The translations under genes were made by a program, and so were the position numbers. Positions 37,097 through 46,500 of a stretch of DNA of 64,000 nucleotides are shown in pieces. The first letter of the stretch is position 1. The number at the start of each line of letters is the position of its first letter. The notes beneath the pieces are model-generated. The model did not search any database and had not been told where the DNA came from. It was given only the letters and a program-made list of their open reading frames with translations. Source of the DNA: Burkholderiales bacterium (GTDB lineage: Bacteria; Pseudomonadota; Gammaproteobacteria; Burkholderiales; SG8-41); NCBI GenBank assembly GCA_036262035.1, contig DATAJS010000001.1:62001-126000 (forward strand), read 5' to 3'.

Positions 37097-37543
37097 ATGA
37101 AACGACTTGCATCGCATGCGGCAGTCGCTGTCGCCGCCTCGGCAGTAACTTGGCTGGCAATGTCGGGCGCGCCGGACTTCTCCACAGCCCACGCCCAGAT
37201 CCCAACCCCCGCCGGCACGCGTCAGATCGATCTCTTCAAGACGACGATGGACGACGTCATGGGCCGGGTAGTGACGATCCGCCGCACCGAGCGCGATCCG
37301 GGCAGCGGCAGCCCGCCGCACCGCCATCCGGGCAGCCACACGTTCGGCTACATCCTCGAGGGCACGTACGAATTCAGGCTGAACGACGGGCCGGTGCAGA
37401 AGCTCGGCCCGGGGCAGACGTTCTACGAGCCGCCGAATTCACTCCATGCGGTCTCGCGCAACGGCGACGCGAAGACGACGGTGAAGTACCTGGTGATCCA
37501 GGTCTCCGACCCCACGAAGCCCGCAACAGTCCCCGAACCTTAG
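37097..37543 (+). CDS. Exported cupin-domain protein
   Basis: 148 residues from ATG 37097. An N-terminal signal peptide (MKRLASHAAVAVAASAVTWL to about residue 36, ending AHAQ) is followed by a single cupin barrel. Cupin motif 1 is HRHPGSHTFGYILEGTYEF, giving metal-binding His and Glu. Motif 2 is FYEPPNSLHAV. Small exported cupins of this type bind metal, but the reaction is unknown. It stands alone between two terminator clusters and converges with pelG. Confidence 0.8.
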   Translation: MKRLASHAAVAVAASAVTWLAMSGAPDFSTAHAQIPTPAGTRQIDLFKTTMDDVMGRVVTIRRTERDPGSGSPPHRHPGSHTFGYILEGTYEFRLNDGPVQKLGPGQTFYEPPNSLHAVSRNGDAKTTVKYLVIQVSDPTKPATVPEP

Positions 37544-37545
37544 GC

Positions 37546-37702
37546 GGTGCGTTACGCGGCTTCGCCGCTAACACACCCTACGTGAGGAGCGTCGGTCAGC
37601 TACAGGTGGAAAAGGAAAGGGAGGTCCAAGGAGGGAAACCTTGGTTTCCCTCCTTGGCGTAACCGGAACGCTTCAACGAGCCGCGTAGCGGCTCATTGAA
37701 GC
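37546..37702. terminator. Shared terminator region between the cupin gene and pelG
   Basis: It contains a GGTGCGTTACGCGGC palindrome (37546-37580), a strong hairpin CCAAGGAGGGAAA/TTTCCCTCCTTGG (37626-37657), and an imperfect 15-bp inverted repeat (37670-37702) that covers the pelG stop codon. Together they would stop transcription from both sides. Confidence 0.65.
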
Positions 37703-39063
37703 ATGAACGTTTCGTATTCGAGCTGCGACAGCCTCCGCTCCAGCCACTGCATGGCGATCAGCACCACGATGAGCAGCGACAGCGCGTAGCCGTAGCCGTA
37801 GAACGCCGAGCCGAGATAGAACGACACCCACGTCATCACGATGTTGAGGATGACGAAGGACAGCGTCAGGATCATCACGATGATCCGCTTGTCCAGATAG
37901 AAGAACACGTTCAGCAGTCCCAGGAAGACCACCTGCAGGCTGGCGCCGACGACCTGGACGTACAGCAATGCCAGGTTGATCTCGGCGATTCCCGCGGCCG
38001 CGAGCATCGCCGGTCCGGCGATGAACACGATCAGCACCGTGATGCCCTGGATCTTGATGATCTCGAAGATGCCCTGGCGGATCGCGAACACCATCTCGTC
38101 GCGGATCTCGTTGAGGTAGTCGAGCGAGCCGCCGTCGCGCACCGCGTCGTAGAACTTCTGGTAGAAGTCGACGAAGTCGGTCTCGATGCGCACCAGGAAC
38201 ACCGCCATGCCCGGCATGATCGACAAGTACGCGAGGAACACCGGCAGGTCGTAGATCGGCGAGTGGTGTAAGAGACCGACGATCTGGTTCCCGGTGTCCG
38301 GGTTGTACCAGAACATGATCTTGTCGATCCAGATGCCGAGGTTGTAGAAGAGCCCGGTGAACGCGAGGCTGATGTAGATGCGGCGCTTGTCGAGGAAATC
38401 GAAGCCGATGAAGACGTTGCCCGGGTAGTTCCTGAAGATCATGAGCAGCATGCCCATGAGCAGCACGAAATGGCCGAGCACGAACGCGAGCATCAGCCCG
38501 TCGATCCCCATGCGCGACAGGAGCAGACCGCCGCCGACCACGATGATGTAGCCGACGCCGAACATCGTGACGATCACCTTGTACTGCTTGAGACCCGACA
38601 GGATGATCGTGCAGTCCCAGATGCAGCACATGATGACGAACGCGCCGAGCATGAGCAGCCGGTAGAGGTTGCTCTGGTCGGGGAAGAGGAAGAAGACCGC
38701 GGCCGTGCCGAGGATGCCGCTGGTGAGCACCGTGACCATCAGCAGCCCGTTGAACGTGGGCGTGACGAGGTCGGTACGCTTCTCGAAGAGCCGATCGGCG
38801 ATGTAGCGCGTGTACGCGAGCTGGATGATGCCGGTGAGGATCAGCGAAGCCATGAACAGGTTCGTGATCGACACCTGGAACTGCACCACCGCCACCGGCG
38901 GCTGCACCGTCGTAGCGCTGTAGATACCGACCAGCAGGATGCCGATGATCGACAGTATCCACGGCCCCGAGCTGACCACGCCCGAGTAGCCGTACGCCTG
39001 GAAGATGCCCCAGTAAGTATCTTTCTGGAGGAGCTTCCGGAACTCGAACCCTATGCCCGCCAT
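37693..39063 (-). CDS. pelG: PelG, membrane polysaccharide transporter
   Basis: 456 residues, almost entirely hydrophobic, with about 12 predicted membrane helices; it starts MAGIGFEFRKLLQKDTYWGI, the family's typical opening. PelG is the inner-membrane protein that, with PelD, PelE and PelF, makes and moves Pel polysaccharide across the membrane. It is the last gene of the operon, and its ATG lies inside the end of pelF (13-bp overlap). The 3' end forms an inverted repeat that likely ends the operon. Confidence 0.93.
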   Translation of the reverse strand: MAGIGFEFRKLLQKDTYWGIFQAYGYSGVVSSGPWILSIIGILLVGIYSATTVQPPVAVVQFQVSITNLFMASLILTGIIQLAYTRYIADRLFEKRTDLVTPTFNGLLMVTVLTSGILGTAAVFFLFPDQSNLYRLLMLGAFVIMCCIWDCTIILSGLKQYKVIVTMFGVGYIIVVGGGLLLSRMGIDGLMLAFVLGHFVLLMGMLLMIFRNYPGNVFIGFDFLDKRRIYISLAFTGLFYNLGIWIDKIMFWYNPDTGNQIVGLLHHSPIYDLPVFLAYLSIMPGMAVFLVRIETDFVDFYQKFYDAVRDGGSLDYLNEIRDEMVFAIRQGIFEIIKIQGITVLIVFIAGPAMLAAAGIAEINLALLYVQVVGASLQVVFLGLLNVFFYLDKRIIVMILTLSFVILNIVMTWVSFYLGSAFYGYGYALSLLIVVLIAMQWLERRLSQLEYETFMLQ

Positions 39064-40607
39064 GCGTGTTCCTCGTAGACCGAGCGGTAGCGCTCGAACA
39101 TCTGTTCCTGCCTGTAGTAGGTCTCGACCCGCCGCACCGCCGCGTCACTCGCGGTCTGCCACTTCTGCTTGTCGGTGAGCAGCTCGAGCGCCGCGCTCGC
39201 GAGCGACTGCGGATCGGCGATGCCGACGATCGAGCCCGCGGCGCCGATCGCCTGGTCTTCGGCGTCGAGACCGTAGACGAGCTGGCGGCACGCGCCGACG
39301 TCGGTCGCGACCGCCGGCACGCCCGCGGCGAAGCCTTCTAGCAGCACGAGCGGCAGCGCTTCGGAGATCGAGGAGAGCGCCACGCAGCCGATCTGCGGCA
39401 GCACGTCGGTCATCGACTGGAAGCCGAGAAACTTCACCTTGTCCTGCAGGCCCAGCCCGATCGCGAGGTTGTGGCATTCCTGCGCGTATTCGGGATCCTC
39501 GTCCTCCGGTCCGATGATCCAGCCTTCGGCTTCGGGGAGACGGTTGATCACGGTGCGCATCGCGCGCACGAACGTCATCACGTCCTTGATCGGCACCACG
39601 CGGCCGATCAGCGCGAGCACCGGCGGCGTTCTCGCCGGACGTTGCGAGCGCAGCGGCCCGTAGCGCGCGACGTCGATGCCGTTCGGGATGTTGGTGGTGC
39701 GCGCAGCGTCGGCGCCGTCCTCGATCTGCCGGCGGCGATTGCCTTCGAACAGCGCGATGATCGAGTCCGACGCGTCGTAACAGATCTTGCCGATGCCTTC
39801 GAAGAAGCGCATCCACATCTGGCGGAAGTAGGCGATCTCCGTCGGGTCGCGCTGGAAGATCACGCGGTTGTCCGGGATCCAGTGCGCGTTGAAGAGGTCG
39901 ATCCGCCGTTCCTTGGTGTAAATGCCGTGCTCGGACAGGATGAGCGGCTTGCCGGTGCGGTATTTGAGCAGCGCGCCCAGCAGGCCCGCGTAACCGGTCG
40001 ACACGGTGTGATACGCCTTGCACGGGATCAGGTTCTTGGCGATGTCCGCCAGCACCCAGATCGGCGCGTGCATGGTGCGCACGGTCCAGAAGTAATCGAC
40101 GAACGACGGGTCCGACGAGAACTCGCGGTACTGCGCCGAGATGAATTCCCACGAGCGATGGCTGTAGAGGAAGTCCTCGTTGTTGAGGCGCCCGCCCGCG
40201 AGCTCCGGCGCGAGCTGCTTGAAGAGCTCGCGCCCTTCGGCGTGCGCGTGCGGCGCGCGGAAGTAGCGGTGCATCTCTTCGACCACAGCGAAGGTCGCCG
40301 GATCGCCTTCGATCTTCTCGATCTCGGGCGCGGCGCGCTTGGCGTAGAGGTAGTGGCGCTCGAAGTGCACCACGTTCTGCGGCAGCTCGTATTTCTGCTC
40401 GCCGTATTCCTCTTCGAGGCTGCCGACGAACACGACCGCGAAGCGCACGTCCGGGAAGCCGCGGATCATCTGGTTGACCCAGCTCGACACGCCGCCGGCG
40501 ACGTACGGGAACGTGCCTTCGAGCAGCAAGCCGATGTCGGCTTCGCTGGCCTGGCGTTCGCCCGGCAGCGGCTCGCGCTTCTTGTCCTTGTCTTTCCTGA
40601 ATTTCAT
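39051..40607 (-). CDS. pelF: PelF, GT4 glycosyltransferase for Pel polysaccharide
   Basis: 518 residues. The GT-B fold of family GT4 is shown by LLLEGTFPYVAGGVSSWVNQ (acceptor-side glycine loop), LILSEHGIYTKERRID, IGRVVPIKDVMTFVRAM, and the donor-binding EALPLVLLEGFAAGVPAVAT with the E-x7-E pair. PelF is the soluble cytosolic glycosyltransferase of the Pel system, using UDP-sugars. It overlaps pelE by 4 bp and pelG by 13 bp, so translation is coupled. A short Lys/Arg-rich leader (KFRKDKDKKREPLPGERQ) precedes the fold. Confidence 0.94.
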   Translation of the reverse strand: MKFRKDKDKKREPLPGERQASEADIGLLLEGTFPYVAGGVSSWVNQMIRGFPDVRFAVVFVGSLEEEYGEQKYELPQNVVHFERHYLYAKRAAPEIEKIEGDPATFAVVEEMHRYFRAPHAHAEGRELFKQLAPELAGGRLNNEDFLYSHRSWEFISAQYREFSSDPSFVDYFWTVRTMHAPIWVLADIAKNLIPCKAYHTVSTGYAGLLGALLKYRTGKPLILSEHGIYTKERRIDLFNAHWIPDNRVIFQRDPTEIAYFRQMWMRFFEGIGKICYDASDSIIALFEGNRRRQIEDGADAARTTNIPNGIDVARYGPLRSQRPARTPPVLALIGRVVPIKDVMTFVRAMRTVINRLPEAEGWIIGPEDEDPEYAQECHNLAIGLGLQDKVKFLGFQSMTDVLPQIGCVALSSISEALPLVLLEGFAAGVPAVATDVGACRQLVYGLDAEDQAIGAAGSIVGIADPQSLASAALELLTDKQKWQTASDAAVRRVETYYRQEQMFERYRSVYEEHAWRA

Positions 40608-41629
40608 GCCGCCCTACCCCCGACGTCCGCGCCGCGCGACCAGTACCGGACCGCCGCCTTCAGCCGCGGCGAATACTGGCCTTCGGACAACGAGCTGAAA
40701 ATCCGGCGCACCTGTGCGTAGTCGCGCCGCTCGAAGGCCATCTGGCCGAGATACGCCAGCACGCGCGATTCCTCGATGCCGTTCGACACCGCGCGGTGGA
40801 GGGCCGCCTCCGCCGCCGGATCGCGCTTGAAGATGAGGAGCTTGCCCTTGAGGAACCACAGCCCGGCGTCCTCGGGCGCGAGCCGCATCGCCTCGTCGAG
40901 ATAGCGCTCGGTCTCGCCCATCGCGTGCGCGCGCACGTCGCCGTGCACCAGTCCGCCGTAGACGAGCTCCCAGTACAGCTCGGCCAGGCGCCGCAGCACG
41001 ATGAGCCGGGTTTCGGGATTGTTGGCCTGTTGCAGGTTGTCGAGCTCTTCGTGCACGAGCTGGTTGATGTTCTTTTCCTGATTGTCGAGGATGCCGTAGG
41101 CGACCAGCCGCACTTCGTCGGCGGTGTCGCCCAGCATCTCCTGCAGCAGCGGGTTCGCGATCTTGGGCGGCATGCCCTGCAGCGCCAGCAGCGACTTGAA
41201 GCGCGTCTCCTTGGGCACGCCGGAGTCGCGCAGGCGCGCGGTCAAACCGCCGGGACCGTACTTCGTGCGCTCGCGAATCTCGCGAGGCGGGAATTCGAAT
41301 TCGATCGGCGGGATCTCGGCGTACGGCAGCTCGGGCACGTGGCGCGGCAGATACTTGGAGACCAGGGCAGCGATGACCATGCCGATCAGGCCGAGCACCG
41401 GGATGAAGAACGAAAAACCGAACAGGAGCACGATCACCGGAGCGACCGGGCGGCGCAGGTGCGGCGGCAGCGCGGCCGCGACGAACGCGGACAGGCACAG
41501 GCTCGCGAGCCCGTGCACGAGCAGGAAACCGAGGAGCTGCGTCGGGTTGCCCTCCTGGAACGGCGTCAGCCACATCACGGCGACGACTTCGAGGACAAGG
41601 GCGAGCAGCCCGACGATCAGGGTGATCAT
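40604..41629 (-). CDS. pelE: PelE, membrane-anchored TPR scaffold of the Pel complex
   Basis: 341 residues. The first about 95 residues contain three to four hydrophobic segments (starting MITLIVGLLALVLEVVAVMW). The rest is soluble and helical, with TPR-like repeats toward the end (RYLDEAMRLAPEDAGLWFLK, then LAYLGQMAFERRDYAQVRRI). In Pel systems PelE connects PelD and PelG in the inner-membrane complex. It overlaps pelD and pelF by 4 bp each. Confidence 0.88.
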   Translation of the reverse strand: MITLIVGLLALVLEVVAVMWLTPFQEGNPTQLLGFLLVHGLASLCLSAFVAAALPPHLRRPVAPVIVLLFGFSFFIPVLGLIGMVIAALVSKYLPRHVPELPYAEIPPIEFEFPPREIRERTKYGPGGLTARLRDSGVPKETRFKSLLALQGMPPKIANPLLQEMLGDTADEVRLVAYGILDNQEKNINQLVHEELDNLQQANNPETRLIVLRRLAELYWELVYGGLVHGDVRAHAMGETERYLDEAMRLAPEDAGLWFLKGKLLIFKRDPAAEAALHRAVSNGIEESRVLAYLGQMAFERRDYAQVRRIFSSLSEGQYSPRLKAAVRYWSRGADVGGRAA

Positions 41630-42975
41630 GCTGCGGATTCTCCGGTGACGATGCGGCCGAGCACGGCGAGCGGGTCGTGCTGCTCCATCGAGATCACGTA
41701 CGGCCTGACGTGCAGCGTCTCGAAGTCGCCGCCGAAGCGGTCACGCAGCGCGTTCTCCATCCGCTCGAGGTAACCGCGCACCGCGATGTCGCTGGCGAGC
41801 GGCATCAGGTTGGCGATACCGGTCGACTCGCGCTCGCCGCCGCCGAACTGCCATTGCACGTCGAATCGTCTTCTCAGGCGGGTCGCGAAGAGGATCATGT
41901 CGACGCGCTCGGGGTGTGGCTGGAACTGGAGCACCACGACGTGGCTGTTGATGCCGAACTCGCGCTGCATGCGAACCAGCTTGACCATCTCGTCGGCGAA
42001 GTCGTACGGGCAGCGCGGCACGCGCGTCATCACCTGGCCGACGTCGTCGGAGACCACGACGCTGTCGGCGTAGAGACCGAGGAGCAGCGACATCGTGCGC
42101 AGCGTGTCCTCGTTCAGGGCGAAGAACGGCATGCGCGTGACCACGAGCACGCCGAGGAGCTGGTCGCCGCTGGTGAGGATGGGCGCGACGACGAGGTGCT
42201 CGGTGGGGATCTCGTTGCCGAGACCCTCGGTCTGCAGGTGCGCGAGCGTGCGCTTCTCCAGCGCGTACTCGAGCAGGCTGTCGTTGGGCTTGACCGGCGG
42301 CGGGTCGCCGAGCTTCGCCCGCTGAACGTAGCTGCCGTCGGAGATCTCGTAGATCGCCGCGGCTTCGAGCTGACAGTGGTGCGCCAGCAGCACCAGGATC
42401 TCCTGGGCGGCGGGCAGCGTAGCCCCCGAGCTTCTCACGGCCATCAGCATGCGCAGCTCGTACAACGCATCGCGCAGGGTTGCGGGCTGCGTGATGAGGT
42501 CGTGCTCCAGCTGATCGTGCGACAACCGGAGCACGTTGAGCTGATTCATGATGCGCGTGAAACGCTCGGTGAGATACGCGTTCAGCTCGCCGACGCGGCG
42601 CAGGCGCGTGCGCCACGTGGTGCTGTACTCGCCGGCGATCATCACGAGGATGAGACCCGCGAGGAAGTACAGCTTCGGAAACGCCGCGTTGATCGGTGTC
42701 AGCAGGAACCACCCGATCAACATGACGCCGGTGCTGACGATGCCGGCCATGACGCCGTAGCGCAGCGCCACGAGGATCGGCGCGAACCACGTCCACGGAA
42801 ACTCGCCCTTGTTGACGAAGAACGGATCGTCCGGAGACACCAGATAGCACAGCCCGACGCCGATGATCGGGATGATGATGGCCTCCAGCCACAGCCAGCG
42901 GTTGGCGAGCAGCGGCGAAAACAGCGCCGATAGCCGCGTTTCGCCAAGCAGTTCTTTCTGAGTTCTATAGTCCAT
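41626..42975 (-). CDS. pelD: PelD, c-di-GMP receptor of the Pel complex
   Basis: 449 residues. Four hydrophobic segments lie within about residues 25-125. A coiled helix, a GAF domain (about 175-320) and a degenerate GGDEF domain follow. In the last domain the catalytic motif is lost, but RRRFD near residue 378 retains the RxxD inhibitory-site pattern that binds c-di-GMP in PelD. So Pel synthesis is probably switched on by c-di-GMP, as in Pseudomonas. The gene starts 44 bp after pelC and overlaps pelE by 4 bp. Confidence 0.92.
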   Translation of the reverse strand: MDYRTQKELLGETRLSALFSPLLANRWLWLEAIIIPIIGVGLCYLVSPDDPFFVNKGEFPWTWFAPILVALRYGVMAGIVSTGVMLIGWFLLTPINAAFPKLYFLAGLILVMIAGEYSTTWRTRLRRVGELNAYLTERFTRIMNQLNVLRLSHDQLEHDLITQPATLRDALYELRMLMAVRSSGATLPAAQEILVLLAHHCQLEAAAIYEISDGSYVQRAKLGDPPPVKPNDSLLEYALEKRTLAHLQTEGLGNEIPTEHLVVAPILTSGDQLLGVLVVTRMPFFALNEDTLRTMSLLLGLYADSVVVSDDVGQVMTRVPRCPYDFADEMVKLVRMQREFGINSHVVVLQFQPHPERVDMILFATRLRRRFDVQWQFGGGERESTGIANLMPLASDIAVRGYLERMENALRDRFGGDFETLHVRPYVISMEQHDPLAVLGRIVTGESAA

Positions 42976-43019
42976 GCGCCGGCAGCTCCGTGCTTAGGCT
43001 CGTTTGAAGCGCGAGCGGT

Positions 43020-43571
43020 TTATTGCCAGCGAGCGGTGCGCGAGCCGCCCGTGCTGCTGATGTTGGCGGTCGAGAGCAGTTCCCGGATCAGCTTCTGCGC
43101 AACACCCGACAGCGATTCGCGGCTCCAGCCGCTCTTGCCGCCCACCCCGCTCCACACGACCTCGTTGCTCTGCAGGTCGATGATGTGCAGCGCCACGCCG
43201 ACCGCGGGCTCGCCGTCGATGCCGACCTTGTAGCGCCACTCGTCGACCGCGCCGTACACGGCGTAGCGCGCGTTCTGCACCTTCGCCCACTTCTCGGCTT
43301 CGACGTAGACCTTGCGCTCGGACGGCTCGAACAGCGTGTCCTGGCTCATGATCGCGGGATAGCGCGTGATGTTGTTCACGCCGCCGGAGCGCAGCAGGCC
43401 CTCGACGATCGCCTCGGCGCGCAGGCCGGCCTGCGGCACGTCGGTGTGGTTGAGGATCGGCAGCATCACCCACTTGGCGCTGCCGTCCATGGGCGTCGTG
43501 TAATTGCGTGAGTCGGTCGTAGTGCACGCCGCGAGCAGCGCCGCGAGCAACATTGCTATCAAGATTCGCAC
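43020..43571 (-). CDS. pelC: PelC, outer-membrane lipoprotein
   Basis: 183 residues. The signal peptide MRILIAMLLAALLAAC ends in a lipobox (LAAC, C16), so the protein is lipidated. The mature part has DGSAKWVMLPILNHTDVPQA and a C-terminal GKSGWSRESLSGVAQKLI, as in PelC. PelC forms a ring at the periplasmic side of the outer membrane that guides the polysaccharide to the PelB pore. It lies 27 bp after pelB and 44 bp before pelD. Confidence 0.9.
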   Translation of the reverse strand: MRILIAMLLAALLAACTTTDSRNYTTPMDGSAKWVMLPILNHTDVPQAGLRAEAIVEGLLRSGGVNNITRYPAIMSQDTLFEPSERKVYVEAEKWAKVQNARYAVYGAVDEWRYKVGIDGEPAVGVALHIIDLQSNEVVWSGVGGKSGWSRESLSGVAQKLIRELLSTANISSTGGSRTARWQ

Positions 43572-43598
43572 GATGGTCTCCTTTACTTATTCACAACA

Positions 43599-46500
43599 CT
43601 AGAAACGGTCAAACATGTACATGTACTTCACCCCAACTTCCCGCACCAGCTCGTTGGTCCCTGTGCCTCCACGCCCCTGTGACGCGTAGAGGGTCAGCTT
43701 GTCCGCACCGAACACCGAACCCGACGCGCCCAGTATCGCGCCGTAGCCCATTCCGGTCACGGTGTTATGCGAAATGCCTACGTCGACGAACGGCCGTATG
43801 GCGCGCGTATACGTCTCCCGATAGAACGTGCCGAAGCCGGTGTAGATGCCGTACACCGAGAAGCTGCCCGGCAGGTAGAACGACGAGGTCGGGATGGTGC
43901 CGTCGGGCGTGAGCATCGAGCTCGACGCATCGCCGGAGCCCGACAGGTTGTAATGGTTGAACGAGCCCTGCGCGCGCACGTGCAGATCCGGGTACTCGGT
44001 GCGGAAGCGGTGTCCCGTCTCCCACATCAGCGAGTGGCCGCTGCCGATGAAGGTGCGCTCGGTCTGCGTGTAGTAGCGGCTCGCCTGCAGCTCGCCCATG
44101 ATCCATTCGCGCTTGCTCGGCTGGTAGCGCACGTTGACGAAGGCACGGTCGCGCACCGCGCCCACGGTCGTGGCCGAGGTCTCCAGCGCACGGTCGTTGT
44201 AGGCGAGGCCGATGCGCCCGTAGAGACGGGCGCCCAGCGGCCGCGCGTGGACGATACGGAAACCGGTCACCTCGGCGAGCGCGTCGCGATGGAACACCGA
44301 CAGCCGCGTCTCGCCGATGGCGTGCCTGAAGAGCGCGGTCACGCCGTAAGCGGTGTCGTCGCCCGGGATGGTGCCGAACACGCCGGGGCTGTTGAGACCC
44401 ATGTCGATGTGCGTGACGTCGAACGACAGGCGCAGGCGCGGGGACAGCCAGATGCCGGTCTCGGCGGTGTACTCGTTGCCGCTGATGGCGCCGCGGCGGA
44501 AGCGCGTATAGCCGGCTTCCCAGTAATTGTGCGTCGCGAGCACCGAGTTGGTGAGGCGCAGGTGCATCTCGTCGTCGTGCGGACGCTTCTCGAGCTCGGT
44601 GAAGGCGATGTCCTCGGCGAGCTTGTATTGCTGCGTCTGGTACGCCGCCTCGTGCCGGTCGTAACGCGGCACGTCGTCCATCTTGGTGTCGAGCAGGCGC
44701 TGCATGGTCTCGACGTCCTTCTCGACGACCGCGAGCAGCGACTCCGCCCACGTCGGCTTGACGACGTTCTTCGCGTACTGCCGGGTGAGCCACGCCTTGG
44801 CCGGTTCGTACATCTCGCCGCTGATCGCCCAGGCGAGCGCGATGTCGCGCACGCCGTTGTCCAGCGTGCGCCGCAGAGGATCCTGCGGGTCGGGCGCCAG
44901 GGCGTTGTCCTGGCGCAGCAGGTGGCGCATCACCGCCGAGACGCGATCGCCCGGCTCGAAGGTGATGGCGAGCCGCGCTTCGGCGCGCAGCAGCACCAGG
45001 CTCGGGTTCTCGCCTTCGGGAACCTTGGCCTTCTCCTCGCGCACTTTCAGCCACGCGTGCCTGCGCACGCGCCACGCCATGTCGGGCTCGTTGGCCTGCT
45101 CGAGCGCGTCGGCGTAGTTGAGCAGCCACAGGTAGTCGTCGGGATTGCGCTTGAGGATCTTCTGGAAATAGCCGAGCGCGGTGCGCGGGTCCTGCAGGAT
45201 GACGAACGCCGCACCGGCCGCGCCTTCGAAGTCGGGATCGGTCCTCGCCCTCGTGACCACGATCTGCATCTGGCGCTTGAGGCGCTCGAGGTCGCGGTTG
45301 TCGATGAGGTGCCAGATGTAACCCAGCCGCGCGAGCTTGTGCTCGGGATCGATGCGCAGCGCTTCCTCGTAGTCCAGACGCGCGATCTCCGGCTGGCCGA
45401 TCGCGTTGCGATATTGCCCGCGCAGCATCAGGAAGTCCGGGCTGGTCGCGACGAGCTGCGCCTCGACTTCGGGCGTGAGCTTCGCGAAGACCCGCTGCAT
45501 CCCGATCCAGTCGCGGCGGTTGCTGTAGACCCCGAGCGCGAGGATGAGGTAGTCCGTGGTCCGGAAGCGGTCGTAGCCCCACTCCGCGAGGCGCGCCCCG
45601 GCTTCGGGGTACTGCGGGAGGAGGAGCTGGATGAGGCGGTTCAGGTCGTCGGGCTGGACCTTGCTGCTGGAGACGAGGACGTTGAGCGCGCGCTGTTGCG
45701 TGGCGTCGTCCTGCATCTCGCGCGCGAGGTTCGAGAGCATGCGCCAGTAGTTGTCCTCCTCCGCCGACATGTACGACTGGTAACCGGCGAGGAGATCGTA
45801 GGCGTCCTTGTAGCTGCCGCGCAGCATCAGCAGCGTCGCCAGCGTCATCACGCGGTCCTTGGTGGCGCCGGTACGCTGGATGAGCTCGCGATACGCCGCG
45901 ATGGAACCGTCGAGGTCGCCCATGCGCTCGAGGAGGCTCGCGCGGCGCTCGAGGATCCCGGGGCGGCCGCTGCGCTGGTATTCGCGCTGCAGGATGTCGG
46001 CGGCTTCACGTGAACGGCCGACGCGCTCGTACGCGTCCGCCAGCGCGCGCACCTGACCTTCGGTCAGCGGCGCGCGGTCGGCCTGGTGGCGCATCGCTTC
46101 GAGCAGCGCCTCGTCGTCGTTGAGGCCGGGCGCGAGGCGCAGCACCGCCTGCCACGCCTCGGGGCGGTTGGTGCGCCGCGCGATGTACATCCACTGCTGC
46201 AGCGACTCCGGGTAGCGGTTGCTCCACTCCGACACCTGGGCGAGGCGCTCGCGCCACGCGAAGTCGTTCGGGGCCTGATGCACCGCCGCCGCGGCGACGC
46301 GATACGCGTCGTTCAGGTTCTTGTTCGACAGGAAGACGTCGTAGGCGAGCTTGTAGTCGTCGTTGTTGAAAGGCCGCATGCCGCGCATCACGTTGGGCGG
46401 CGAAGGCGGCGGCGCCGCCTGCGGGCCCTGGGCGGCGTGCGCGGACGGGACGAGCACGTCGGCGATGCGCGCGAGGAAGCGCGTGAACGCGCCCTGCTCC

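Noticed and set aside
37670-37702. Inverted repeat at the pelG end whose right arm contains CTCATTGAAGC, identical to the CRISPR repeat tail
   Set aside because: Only 11 bases match, the rest differs, the bases encode the pelG C-terminus, and the structure works as a terminator; chance is the simplest explanation.
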